A stretch of 26,270 nt of DNA from CAYGZL01 sp964354345 (lineage in GTDB: Bacteria; Chloroflexota; Anaerolineae; Anaerolineales; UBA4823), in NCBI GenBank assembly GCA_964354345.1, contig CAYGZL010000127.1, forward strand, positions 1-26,270, written 5' to 3'. Below, one piece after another: positions 8,248 to 16,841 of this stretch. The position numbers and the translations under genes were made by a program. The first letter of the stretch is position 1. Each line of letters begins with the position of its first letter. Under the pieces are notes generated by a model, which ran no database searches, was not told where the DNA came from, and saw nothing but the letters and a program-made list of their open reading frames with translations.

Positions 8248-8370
8248 GATGAAACATTTCGAGCCTTATAAATCCCTCAGTTTGCGGTATACTTCGACCT
8301 ATTAATTCCCAATCTAATTGTCTCTTCCAGCGTTCGATCCTCGCTCAAGCATCTGATACAACAATCTATT

Positions 8371-9159
8371 ATGCTCCTCGCCCTCACTCGTGAAGTCAGC
8401 CCTTCCATCAGCGTCTGCGAATTAACCCATGTTGAACGCCAACCGATCGATGTCGCACTCGCTCGATCTCAGCACCACCACTACGAAAACAGCCTGCGCG
8501 CTCTCGGGTGCCAGGTTATCAGCGTACCCGCAGCACCAGACTTGCCCGATGCAGTCTTCGTTGAAGATTGCGCGGTCGTTCTTGATGAACTCGCCATCAT
8601 AACTCGCCCGGGTGCCGCTTCTCGGCGTCCCGAAGTGCCCTCTATCGCCGCGTCCCTCGCACCTTACCGTCAATTGGTTTATATCCAACCGCCGGGTTTT
8701 CTAGATGGCGGTGATGTCTTGCGACTTGGCAAGACTCTCTATATCGGATTCTCTGATCGCAGCAACCGGGAAGCTATCGCCCAGATGCAATCCATCCTGA
8801 CACCATTCGGCTACACGGTTCAGGGTGTGCCCATTACAGGATGCCTGCACCTGAAATCCGCTGTTACTCAGATCAGTGTGGAAACGTTGTTGCTCAACCC
8901 GCAATGGGTGGACTATAAGCTCTTTAGCAAAATGGCATACATCGAAGTAGACGAACAAGAACCTTATGGCGCGAACGGACTGCTGATCGACGACCAATTG
9001 ATTTACCCTACCAGCTATCCGCGTACTCTCGACCACCTGGTCGCTCATGCAATTCAAGTAATTCCCGTAGATGTTTCCGAGCTGATTAAGGCCGAAGGCG
9101 CAGTCACTTGCTGTAGCCTGGTGTTCCAGGCGGAAACACCGCCCAACACGACAACATAA
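8371..9159 (+). CDS. ddaH: Dimethylarginine dimethylaminohydrolase family protein
   Basis: A 262-residue amidinohydrolase fold enzyme. The family hydrolyses N-omega-methylated arginines to citrulline and methylamines. The catalytic residues can be placed: nucleophile C247 in EGAVTCCSLVF, H160 in TGCLHLKSAV, and the acidic substrate-binding motif VFVEDCAVV at 62-70, with a further DGGDV motif near 111-115. Length matches bacterial DDAHs (about 255-260), which lack the ADI or amidinotransferase extensions. No signal peptide, so cytoplasmic. The ATG at 8371 has no clear ribosome binding site. Two lipid-metabolism genes follow on the same strand after 85 bases; the functional link to them is not obvious. 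A related arginine-handling specificity, such as free arginine or an agmatine-like substrate, cannot be excluded from sequence alone. Confidence 0.87.
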   Translation: MLLALTREVSPSISVCELTHVERQPIDVALARSQHHHYENSLRALGCQVISVPAAPDLPDAVFVEDCAVVLDELAIITRPGAASRRPEVPSIAASLAPYRQLVYIQPPGFLDGGDVLRLGKTLYIGFSDRSNREAIAQMQSILTPFGYTVQGVPITGCLHLKSAVTQISVETLLLNPQWVDYKLFSKMAYIEVDEQEPYGANGLLIDDQLIYPTSYPRTLDHLVAHAIQVIPVDVSELIKAEGAVTCCSLVFQAETPPNTTT

Positions 9160-9244
9160 CGCTCTGGTACAATCGGTGTTATAAAACAAAAGTAGAGCAC
9201 CTCTGCGGACTACGCGATAAAATCCTACAATCCCGAGAATTTAT

Positions 9245-10186
9245 ATGAAACCCTACCAAGTCATCCTGAATCCTGCTGCAGGCGCTGGCAATGGTCTGCG
9301 CATCCTACCGGAATTAAAACGCCAGCTCGATACGACCGGCATCTCCTATGATCTGATCCAATCCCCCGCACCAGGTCAACCCAGGCAACTGGCTTACCAG
9401 GCAGCCGAAGCTGGCGTTGCCGTTGTCGTGGCTGCTGGTGGTGATGGTACGGTTAACGAAATTGTTAACGGGCTGATGGCAGCTAAAAACGCTGGTCTGC
9501 CAGTACCAGTCCTTGGGTTGTTATGTGTCGGGCGGGGCAATGACTTTGCCGGTAGTCTTGGACTACCAGCTGGTTTAGCAGTATGTTGCCAAATCCTGGC
9601 GTCTGGGCATCGGCGTTGGGTAGATATCGGTCGTGTCTCCGGGGGGATCGTTCCTGCCGGACTTTACTTCGCTAACTGTGTCGGTGTGGGCTTCGATGCC
9701 GTCACCACCCTCGAGGTGCGTAAGCTGCCCCGTTGGGGTGGGTTCTTAAGCTTCCTGATTGCCATTCTCAAGACCATTTTTATCTATAAGGATGCCCCCC
9801 TGGCCGTCATCGAATACGACGGTCAAACATTAACCCAACGCTCGTTGTTGGTTTCGGTGATGAACGGCCGGCGCCTGGGCGGCGGTTTCTACATGGCTCC
9901 CACCTCTGAGTTCGACGATGGCCTGCTGGACTTATGCATCGCCGAGCAGATGAGCGCATGGCGCATTCTACGCTTGATCCCTCATTTCACCAAGGGCACA
10001 CAAGCCACCCAACCGGGCATCCGCACCGCGCGCAGCGCCCGTGTAACGATCACCTCGCAAGATAAACCCATCCCCGCCCAAACCGATGGCGAGATTATCA
10101 GCACCGAGGGGATGCGCCTTGAAGTCGAGATCTTCCCCCGCCAGCTTGAAGTCATTGTTGGTGCGGGAAAGTCATCTGCCCATTAG
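9245..10186 (+). CDS. Diacylglycerol kinase-family lipid kinase (DagK/YegS/BmrU type)
   Basis: A soluble lipid kinase of 313 residues that phosphorylates diacylglycerol or a related lipid at the inner membrane face. The N terminus has the NPAAGAGNG loop, and the nucleotide-binding GGDGT motif is at 65-69 followed by VNEIVNGL. The usual GTGNDFA motif is present as GRGNDFA near 96-102. The second, beta-rich domain ends with the conserved QTDGE segment. Length is typical. The ATG at 9245 lacks a strong Shine-Dalgarno. The acyltransferase gene follows after only 5 bases, which suggests an operon for recycling diacylglycerol to phosphatidic acid or for making a special glycolipid. The exact lipid substrate is unknown. 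Confidence 0.88.
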   Translation: MKPYQVILNPAAGAGNGLRILPELKRQLDTTGISYDLIQSPAPGQPRQLAYQAAEAGVAVVVAAGGDGTVNEIVNGLMAAKNAGLPVPVLGLLCVGRGNDFAGSLGLPAGLAVCCQILASGHRRWVDIGRVSGGIVPAGLYFANCVGVGFDAVTTLEVRKLPRWGGFLSFLIAILKTIFIYKDAPLAVIEYDGQTLTQRSLLVSVMNGRRLGGGFYMAPTSEFDDGLLDLCIAEQMSAWRILRLIPHFTKGTQATQPGIRTARSARVTITSQDKPIPAQTDGEIISTEGMRLEVEIFPRQLEVIVGAGKSSAH

Positions 10187-10191
10187 GTCGC

Positions 10192-10872
10192 ATGAACTTC
10201 ACGCAAAGGTTGCTGGTGGCGTTATTTCGTGGCTTGTCAACCGCTGTCTTCCGTGTTGATGCTGCCCAACTATCCTGCGTTCCAGCGCGTGGACCTTTGA
10301 TCCTGGTTACCAACCATGTCAACATTCTCGAAATCCCGGTGATCTATGCCTGGCTGCAACCGCGTCCAGTACACGGAATGGTATTGGCGACACGCTGGAG
10401 GAATCCGGTGGTCGCCTGGGGTCTGAACGCCTGCGGCGCGATACCATTGGCGCGGGGTGGGATGAACCGCACGTCCTTCCGGAAGGCGTTTGAAATTCTG
10501 GAACACGGCGAAATCCTGGCCATCGCCCCTGAAGGCACACGCAGTGGCAATGGGCGTCTACAAACCGCCCACCCGGGTGTCGTCTATCTGGCCTTAAAGT
10601 CTGGCGCCCCGATGCTACCGGTCGCATATATCGGTCATGCCGGCTACAAAACTAACCTGAAACGACTCAGTCGCACCGACTTCCACATCGCCACCGGTCC
10701 ACCCTTTACCCTCCAGACAGGGTCCGGCCCAATGACCCATACCCGGCGCGCTCAGATGTTATTTGAGATCATGTCCCAACTTGCCGCCTTGCTTCCGCCT
10801 GAACAACGCAGCGCGTATTCCACTTCCGCCGATGCCCCGCCCCAATACCTCCACTTTACTCAACTTTACTGA
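10192..10872 (+). CDS. 1-acyl-glycerol-3-phosphate acyltransferase family protein (PlsC-like)
   Basis: A 226-residue member of the PlsC family, which transfers an acyl chain to a lysophospholipid at the membrane. Block I is NHVNILEIP at 41-49: the catalytic histidine H42 is followed by E47, where most members have aspartate (HX4D). Block III is PEGTRS at 113-118, and PVAYIGH near 206-212 bases-in-frame context gives the later proline motif. A hydrophobic N terminus may bind the membrane. The start lies 5 bases after the lipid kinase stop, so the two are probably one transcript and may act one after the other in phosphatidic acid metabolism. The HX4E variant could be active, since glutamate can play the same charge-relay role, but this is unproven; another acyl acceptor is possible. 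Confidence 0.85.
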   Translation: MNFTQRLLVALFRGLSTAVFRVDAAQLSCVPARGPLILVTNHVNILEIPVIYAWLQPRPVHGMVLATRWRNPVVAWGLNACGAIPLARGGMNRTSFRKAFEILEHGEILAIAPEGTRSGNGRLQTAHPGVVYLALKSGAPMLPVAYIGHAGYKTNLKRLSRTDFHIATGPPFTLQTGSGPMTHTRRAQMLFEIMSQLAALLPPEQRSAYSTSADAPPQYLHFTQLY

Positions 10873-10904
10873 ACTGATAAGAAATCTGATTTACACTTTT
10901 CTGA

Positions 10905-11870
10905 TTAAATTCGTGCTCCTTTACGCCGCAATCCATTAAACAGGATCACAATCCCAACCACGATCAGGAGAAACGGCCACACTATCTCTAACCAGGGTGA
11001 GGCCAAAACCAGGATCACCCCCACCAATCCCAGGATAAGCACAAGAATTACCGCCCATTCGGTTTTATACCTTTTTCTTAACAACCATAAAACACCAAAA
11101 GTCACCGCCCAACCGAAGAACATGACTGCCGGCGGTATGGAAGAGTTTGCGATTTCCTCCGGCAATAGCCCGATCAAGACCAACATCAAAGCAATGCTGC
11201 CATTGGCTCCGGCTGGGATCAACGCCCACCAGTTGTCCAAAGACCGGGCAAAAATGACAAAGAATGGCAAGGCGATACAGAATAAAACGAACGCCCCGAT
11301 GAATTCTCCGTGATCGGTCGCCAGGGTCAGCAATGGAATTGCACCTACAGCCGCGCAGGCAAATGCGGGGATGAGCGCCCACCACTGTGATCGATCGATC
11401 AGGTAGACGATTAAGAATGGCAGTGCCACACTCCACAGCACCAATGATCCGATTGCCTCCCCCCGGATCGGTCGGTCTACCAGGAATAGTAACGCAACGA
11501 TAACCGTAAATACCCAAACCGGGATCAAAGCCCACCAATTCTTGCGAGGATTCATTAAAAAGGGCGCCAGGAATGGCAAGCCAATCCCTAATAATACGGG
11601 TGCACCCAATACTGCGCCTTGCACACCTCTATTCACCAGGAATAGTGTAATTGCTGTCCCAGCAAAAATTCCGGTGGGGATTAACCAGCCCCACTGATCG
11701 AAACCTGCCAGAACGTAACACACGAGGAACAGGATCGCGATCCCCCCCAGAATAAACATCCATAGGGACACACCCAGGTTTGTCAACCAGCCCGCTGATT
11801 GAGCCAGCGCCAATCCCCCCAAGAAGATTAATAGCACACCAAAGATGAGAGAGACAGCACGATTGTTCAT
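10905..11870 (-). CDS. Polytopic membrane protein with 51-residue repeats
   Basis: A very hydrophobic 321-residue protein with about ten membrane segments and no recognised catalytic motif. It has a clear internal repeat: QWGWLIP at 59-65, NWWALIP at 111-117, QWWALIP at 162-168 and NWWALIP at 213-219, spaced 52, 51 and 51 residues. Within each unit a second conserved piece follows, such as GSLVLWSVALPF or GAFVLFCIALPF, so each unit is probably a two-helix hairpin starting with a Trp-rich membrane-edge loop. The first 55 and last 60 residues resemble the short tandem-helix modules (LiaF/DUF5668-like) found in envelope-stress proteins; this similarity is tentative. The start ATG has a GGGA 12 bases upstream. 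It converges with the acyltransferase gene, 32 bases away, with no clear terminator between. Confidence 0.8.
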   Translation of the reverse strand: MNNRAVSLIFGVLLIFLGGLALAQSAGWLTNLGVSLWMFILGGIAILFLVCYVLAGFDQWGWLIPTGIFAGTAITLFLVNRGVQGAVLGAPVLLGIGLPFLAPFLMNPRKNWWALIPVWVFTVIVALLFLVDRPIRGEAIGSLVLWSVALPFLIVYLIDRSQWWALIPAFACAAVGAIPLLTLATDHGEFIGAFVLFCIALPFFVIFARSLDNWWALIPAGANGSIALMLVLIGLLPEEIANSSIPPAVMFFGWAVTFGVLWLLRKRYKTEWAVILVLILGLVGVILVLASPWLEIVWPFLLIVVGIVILFNGLRRKGARI

Positions 11871-12126
11871 TTTTTTGAATTCCCTATAGTGAGATTATTA
11901 TCAAGCTGTTATTTATGTATAGTAATCATATCTCAATTCAGGCGCTTCATGTGACAGCAACCCGAATCAGGATTATTATAATATAATGGACACTCCCGGC
12001 TAGTACCGGTCAGGAATTAGATTCGAGTGTCGACGGGATCATGAAATCGATCCATGTCGAGAAGTAAATCACCAATAGTAAATTATTACCCACAAAATAA
12101 GCCAGATCCCCGAAAGATGAATCCGC

Positions 12127-13392
12127 ATGAATAACCTTGCCCTCCTTGGCGGTCCGAAAATCCGCACCACCCCCTACCCTACCTGGCCGGTTTGGGATCA
12201 ACGCGACATTGATGCCGTGACCGAGGTCATCAAGTCTGGTCAGTGGGGCGGATATCCCTACCCCGGCCCGCAAACCGCTGAACTGGCGCGCAAGTTCGTC
12301 GAGTTGCAAGGCGGCGGATATGCGGTTCCTATGGTTAATGGCACAATCACGATGGAAGTCGCCTTGCGCGCCGCTGGCATCGGTTGGGGTGATGAAGTCA
12401 TCATCCCGGCCTATACCTTTCAAGCCACTGCGACCGCCCCAATCTCCGCAGGCGCCATCCCCGTCATCGTTGATATTGATCCGGCGACTTATTGCCTCGA
12501 TCCACAGGCGGTTGAAAAAGCCATCACACCGCGCACCAGGGCCATCTTACCCGTCCACCTGGCTCACCAGATGGCCGATATGGACGCCCTCATGAACTTA
12601 GCCGTTAAATACCACCTGGTCATCATAGAAGATTGCGCCCACGCCCATGGCGCCAAATGGAATGGTCAAGGCGCTGGAACGATCGGTCATTTCGGCTCTT
12701 TTTCCCTGCAATCCTCCAAGATTCTGACCAGCGGTGAGGGCGGCATTTTGCTCTGTCGCACACCAGAATTGGCTGCCCGTGCAGCCTCAATTATTGATTG
12801 CGGCCGGCCGCATGCACCCGGTGGCGGACCTGAGATCAGCCAGGGCGAGAGTCTCTTGGGCGCTAACTATCGTCTGAGCGAGTTACAGGCAGCCATGGCA
12901 GTCGTTGGATTGGAACGCTTCCCCGCCCAGGCCCAGGAACGTGCACAGATGGCCGCTTACATGGACGAAGCGCTCAGTGATATCCCAGGGGTACGGGTAC
13001 TCAGGCGCGATCCACGCCACACCACCCGCTCCTTCTATCGCTATATCTTCGCCATCGACCCTCCATCGTTCGGACTGGAGCACGATCTGCTGTGTACTGC
13101 TCTGGAAGCTGAAGGAATCGCTTGTTGGATTGGCTACGAGGCCATGCACCACTACAACCTGTTTCGACCATTAACTTCCCGCATGGCAGTGCCGAACGCC
13201 TTCCCCAAGTATTTCCAATTCGATCAGATGTCTTTTCCGGTTGCCGAGCGCGCCTGCGAGCACGAAGCAGTCTGGTTGGATGAGGCCATCTTCCGCGCTG
13301 GTGCGCAAGGGATTGACGATGTCGTCAATGCTATCTATAAAATCCAGACAAATTTAGAAGAGCTTCGCGCAGCCTCCAAAAAAAATCAGTAA
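12127..13392 (+). CDS. DegT/DnrJ/EryC1/StrS-family PLP aminotransferase
   Basis: A fold-type I PLP enzyme of 421 residues. The family transfers an amino group, usually from glutamate or glutamine, to keto-sugars or cyclitols. The N terminus LALLGGPKIR and the SGQWGGY stretch resemble the scyllo-inosose aminotransferase and AHBA synthase branch. The PLP-binding lysine is K198 in LQSSKILTSGEGG; the PLP-phosphate and ring contacts are suggested by NGTITMEVAL and by EDCAHAHGAKW. It stands alone: no nucleotide-sugar or cyclitol genes are nearby, and the next gene is convergent, so the substrate cannot be named. A TATAAT-like stretch lies at 11977-11987 but without a matching -35. A strong hairpin terminator follows at 13468-13502. 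Confidence 0.9.
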   Translation: MNNLALLGGPKIRTTPYPTWPVWDQRDIDAVTEVIKSGQWGGYPYPGPQTAELARKFVELQGGGYAVPMVNGTITMEVALRAAGIGWGDEVIIPAYTFQATATAPISAGAIPVIVDIDPATYCLDPQAVEKAITPRTRAILPVHLAHQMADMDALMNLAVKYHLVIIEDCAHAHGAKWNGQGAGTIGHFGSFSLQSSKILTSGEGGILLCRTPELAARAASIIDCGRPHAPGGGPEISQGESLLGANYRLSELQAAMAVVGLERFPAQAQERAQMAAYMDEALSDIPGVRVLRRDPRHTTRSFYRYIFAIDPPSFGLEHDLLCTALEAEGIACWIGYEAMHHYNLFRPLTSRMAVPNAFPKYFQFDQMSFPVAERACEHEAVWLDEAIFRAGAQGIDDVVNAIYKIQTNLEELRAASKKNQ

Positions 13393-13467
13393 AAAATTTG
13401 GAAATAATAAACGGCCTTATTGAAAGGGAATTCCGGTTTTTTTTCACCAGGCTCGTTCATAGAAACT

Positions 13468-13502
13468 AAAAAGGGCTGGTCTGCTTTCGACCAGCCCTTT
13501 TT
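13468..13502. terminator. Bidirectional rho-independent terminator
   Basis: A perfect 9-bp stem, GGGCTGGTC (13473-13481) with GACCAGCCC (13489-13497), around a 7-base loop. Five A precede it (13468-13472) and five T follow (13498-13502), so it can end transcripts from both sides: the aminotransferase gene on the plus strand and the six-gene sugar operon on the minus strand. Confidence 0.92.
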
Positions 13503-13585
13503 ACCTCAGTTCATTATCTACGCCCACTGATCTTTACGATGTCGTCATTATTCACCTTGGTGAGCGTAATAAAGCAACCTCATCA

Positions 13586-14701
13586 TTAAGGAGTGACCTC
13601 TTTATCGATATTATCCTTGTTGTAGACCGAGAACGGTCCCATCAAGATGCGCAGACCTTTGTCGCGTGTAGGATCCTTGGTGATAGTAAATGTGCCCATC
13701 CGCCCTGCTTCGAACTGTTCCCCCTCAGCACCCTTCATCCCACCCGTGGCGATCAGGTATGTCACATAGTAGGACAGGTAGCCAAGGTCCTTGAAGCTCC
13801 ACAAAGCGAACTCCGGCGCACATCCGTTCTTCACGAACGCTACCATCTCGCTCGGTAGTCCCAGACCACTCACCTTCACTTTATCGCACAGCTTCTCGTC
13901 CTGCATCGCCTTGGCTGCTGCCGCAATACCCACGGTCGTCGGCGCCATGATCAGCTTCATATCCGGGTACTTGTCTATCAGCGCCAACGCCTGCTTGTAG
14001 CTCTCTTCCGACTGATCCATGCCGTACACCACGTCCAACAGTTCTAACTTGGTGTACTTCGCATCCTTCAGCACCTCCTTCAATGCTTCGATCCAGGCAT
14101 TCTGGTTCGCCGCATCCGGTGACGCCGACAACACCGCAAACTTGCCGCCATCCGCCCCCAGGATGTTCAGCGCCATGTCCGCCATCACCATGCCCGTCTC
14201 CTTGAAGTCCACCTGCGCTACAAACACCTGCTCCCCTTCCGCAGATGGGATCGGCGAGTCCCACGTCACAAACGTCAAACCCTTCTCGCGCGCCGCCTTC
14301 GCCGCCGGGGCGATCTGGTCACCCGCATTGTTCGACAACATCACGGCATTCAGCCCCTGCGTCGTCGCATTCGTCACCATTTCGATCTGCCCGGTTACGC
14401 TGTTCTCCGGCGTCGGCCCGTTATATTGTAACTCGGCTGGATTCTGCAGCTCTTTCGCCGCTTCCAGCGCACCTTCATGCGCCTGGTCGAACACCGCATT
14501 CCCCAGGAATTTCGGCAGTAACAGCATCTTCACTGCCTGACCTGCCTTCGCCTTGACAACTTCACCCGTAGTTACCGGTGGCGTTGTCGCCTCGACTTTG
14601 GTTGTTGGTACAACAGGCGGTTGGGTTGGCGTAGGCGTCGTTCCGCAGGCCGAAAGCAATAGCGCCGCGATAACTACGAGCATCATGATCTTCTTGAACA
14701 T
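13586..14701 (-). CDS. rhaS: Rhamnose-type sugar ABC transporter substrate-binding lipoprotein
   Basis: The periplasmic-binding-protein-type receptor of the importer, anchored outside the membrane. The ATG at 14701 is chosen over starts at 14719 and 14707 because AAGGAG lies 7 bases before it. The signal peptide ends in a lipobox LLSAC with lipidated C19, then a Thr/Pro-rich linker to about residue 50. The mature part has the two-lobe fold of the RhaS/LsrB group (PKFLGNAVFDQA, TPENSVTGQIEM, FVTWDSPIPS). It is the last gene of the operon, 63 bases behind the second permease, and is followed by the terminator. L-rhamnose is the likely ligand because a rhamnose mutarotase is encoded in the same operon; autoinducer-2 or another deoxysugar is a possible alternative. 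Confidence 0.88.
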   Translation of the reverse strand: MFKKIMMLVVIAALLLSACGTTPTPTQPPVVPTTKVEATTPPVTTGEVVKAKAGQAVKMLLLPKFLGNAVFDQAHEGALEAAKELQNPAELQYNGPTPENSVTGQIEMVTNATTQGLNAVMLSNNAGDQIAPAAKAAREKGLTFVTWDSPIPSAEGEQVFVAQVDFKETGMVMADMALNILGADGGKFAVLSASPDAANQNAWIEALKEVLKDAKYTKLELLDVVYGMDQSEESYKQALALIDKYPDMKLIMAPTTVGIAAAAKAMQDEKLCDKVKVSGLGLPSEMVAFVKNGCAPEFALWSFKDLGYLSYYVTYLIATGGMKGAEGEQFEAGRMGTFTITKDPTRDKGLRILMGPFSVYNKDNIDKEVTP

Positions 14702-14764
14702 TTTCATTCTCCTTCTCATTCGTATATTGGTTGGTTAGCTTGTTGTTTACAGTTTTTATTAGAG

Positions 14765-15787
14765 TTATACCACTCCTGTATCCACCTCCTCTTGTTTCTT
14801 TTCTGGCTGTGCGATTTTTCCGCGTTGACGGCGATTCCACGCTTCTTGTACACTCCGGGCAATATTTGGAAGCAGCACCGATAATATCAAGAGCGCACCG
14901 ATCACGCCTGTTTGGGTTTCGCCAGTGACATTCAGCAAACCCATCCCATTTCGCAAATTGAGAATGATCAGGATGGACAACATCACCCCAAAGATGGATC
15001 CAGAACCCCCAAAGATACTGACCCCTCCGAGCAAAGCCATCGTTATCGTGTCTAATTCGGTTCCCTGGGCTGTATCACCCCTCATCGAGCCTAATCTGGC
15101 TGCTAATAAAAGCCCTGCAAAAGCCGCGACGATCCCCGAGGAAATGAATAACATCATTTTGACCCGCCGCACGTTGACCCCCGAATAACGCGCCACTTCA
15201 CGGTTATTCCCTATCACATAGATATAACGACCAATCCCAGACCATTGCAGGATCACAATCGCAATCAATAGCAAAACAAAAAAGATAATCAAAGCCAGTG
15301 GAAACGGGCCCACCAATGGTTGTTGCCCGAGCTGATTAAACCAGGCGGGATAGCTCCCGACTGAATTGTTTTCCAGCAATACATGCGCCAGACCACGAAA
15401 CCCGATCAACCCTGCCAGAGTGACAACCAAAGATGACAGACCAACATATGCCACCATAAACCCGTTAAATGCACCGGTCAAACCCCCGGTCAATAATCCA
15501 ATCAACAGGCACCAGCCAAACGGTATTTCATGTTGCCATAGATAAGCCATTACGCATCCCGCCAGGCCCATGACTGAGCCAACCGATAGATCAATTTCAG
15601 CGTTGATGATGATAAAAGTCATGATCAAAGCCACAATGATCTTCTCGATATGTAATTGAAACAAGTTAATAATATTTTGGAGTGTATAGTAATTTGGCGC
15701 GGTAAGTAGATTGAATATGACTACCGCTATGAGGATGGCTAATAAAAATCCTTCCCAGCTTTTCAAGCGTTGTAGTTTACGCAGCAT
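14765..15787 (-). CDS. rhaQ: Sugar ABC transporter permease (second, RhaQ-like)
   Basis: An inner-membrane permease of the ribose/rhamnose/AI-2 family (BPD_transp_2), 340 residues with about eight to ten helices. The family segment EIDLSVGSVMGLAG and the later GGVSIFGGSGSIFG stretch are clear. Its start overlaps the end of the preceding permease gene by 11 bases, so the two are translationally coupled and form the heterodimeric channel. The charged C-terminal tail (Gln/Lys/Glu-rich) faces the cytoplasm. The symbol rests on gene order and the mutarotase in the operon rather than on a proven substrate. Confidence 0.87.
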   Translation of the reverse strand: MLRKLQRLKSWEGFLLAILIAVVIFNLLTAPNYYTLQNIINLFQLHIEKIIVALIMTFIIINAEIDLSVGSVMGLAGCVMAYLWQHEIPFGWCLLIGLLTGGLTGAFNGFMVAYVGLSSLVVTLAGLIGFRGLAHVLLENNSVGSYPAWFNQLGQQPLVGPFPLALIIFFVLLLIAIVILQWSGIGRYIYVIGNNREVARYSGVNVRRVKMMLFISSGIVAAFAGLLLAARLGSMRGDTAQGTELDTITMALLGGVSIFGGSGSIFGVMLSILIILNLRNGMGLLNVTGETQTGVIGALLILSVLLPNIARSVQEAWNRRQRGKIAQPEKKQEEVDTGVV

Positions 15788-16841
15788 GACTGTCTTCCTC
15801 CTTGGCTGGTGCGATCTTTGCTTCCTGTTTATCTCCTAAACCTCTCTGTGTCCAGGTATCGCGCAAGCGGTTGATTATCACAGCATCAATCGTTACCGCC
15901 AGCAAGATGAGCATGCCCAATAATGCTCCCACCCAAAAATCATTGATCAGATGCCAGCGGAGCAGGCTTTGTTGCAAGAGATTGATGATCAACGCGCCCA
16001 GGAGCGCTCCGATCATTGTGCCAACGCCCCCATTGGTACTTACGCCCCCTACAACTGCTGCCGCAATTACTTGCATCTCCATCCCTTGCGCAGCCGCCAC
16101 GGTCAGGTTGCCATACCGCACCATAAACATGAAACCAGCCAGCCCAGCCATTGCACCACACAACAGATAAGCCCCTAAAACGATGCGCTGCGCGGGCAAT
16201 CCACCAATCCGCGCCGCTTCGGGATTGGAGCCGATCGCGTATAAGCGGCGGCCATAAGGTAAATAGGTGGTTACCAGTTGCAAGACAACAAAGATCACCA
16301 GCGCGCCTGCCACCACTGCCCGGATATTAAACTCTCCGATTGTAAACAACTGATTACTGCCCAGGTCGATAACCCATTTGGGGAAATCATTTGTAACCAC
16401 GATCTTGTTCCCCGGATACGCCACCAGGGTTGAACGAAAGATCGCCAGGGTGCCTAACGTGACAATGATCGAAGGCACCCGCCCATAAGAGACGAGAATG
16501 CCGTTCAATATCCCCATGACGATCCCCATACCAATTGCCAGCAGTAGCGCCACGACAGGTAACATCTCCGGATTAGCACTTAATATTTTTCCGATCGTAA
16601 ACGCTGTCAATCCAACCACCGAACCCACCGAGAGATCGTAATTGCGAGTTAATAAAACCAGTGTTTCTCCCAATGCTAATACCGCGATAATGGCCACATC
16701 GCTGGTGACTCGATTAAAGATGCGTGGGCTAAAATACCCCTCGATTTGAGTGCCGAAGAAGAGGAAGATCAGCAAGATGAGTAATACCAGACTAAGTTCA
16801 CGGAGCTGCTCTGGACGAAAATGGCGCTTCAGTGTATTCAT
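15777..16841 (-). CDS. rhaP: Sugar ABC transporter permease (first, RhaP-like)
   Basis: Partner permease of 354 residues, same family as the next gene and its paralogue (YDLSVGSVVGLTAF here, IDLSVGSVMGLAG there). GGVSTNGGVGTMIG marks the conserved loop before the last helices. The start ATGA overlaps the stop of the ATPase gene by 4 bases, a typical coupling junction. With the neighbouring ATPase, second permease and binding lipoprotein it makes a complete importer. Rhamnose specificity is inferred from the operon. Confidence 0.87.
   Translation of the reverse strand: MNTLKRHFRPEQLRELSLVLLILLIFLFFGTQIEGYFSPRIFNRVTSDVAIIAVLALGETLVLLTRNYDLSVGSVVGLTAFTIGKILSANPEMLPVVALLLAIGMGIVMGILNGILVSYGRVPSIIVTLGTLAIFRSTLVAYPGNKIVVTNDFPKWVIDLGSNQLFTIGEFNIRAVVAGALVIFVVLQLVTTYLPYGRRLYAIGSNPEAARIGGLPAQRIVLGAYLLCGAMAGLAGFMFMVRYGNLTVAAAQGMEMQVIAAAVVGGVSTNGGVGTMIGALLGALIINLLQQSLLRWHLINDFWVGALLGMLILLAVTIDAVIINRLRDTWTQRGLGDKQEAKIAPAKEEDSHAA

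Larger units (their letters stand above)
7606..8370. other. Gene-free region with two kinds of repeat
   Basis: A 765-base stretch between divergent genes. Besides the 36-base dispersed repeat (7797-7832) and the 49-base tandem array (7989-8247), described separately, I see no gene. It must contain promoters for the lipoprotein gene (minus strand) and the dimethylargininase-family gene (plus strand), but none matches consensus well enough to mark. A frame open through the array (7970-8305) encodes only low-complexity Pro/Arg/Ser repeats. Confidence 0.6.

Noticed and set aside
7970..8305. Open frame through the tandem repeat giving a Pro/Arg/Ser-rich protein
   Set aside because: The frame is open only because the 9-base subrepeats lack stops; no start signal, and the product is pure repeat translation.
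11951..11987. TATAAT repeats upstream of the aminotransferase gene as a promoter
   Set aside because: No -35 element at 16-18 bases; the closest, GTGACA, is 20 bases away.
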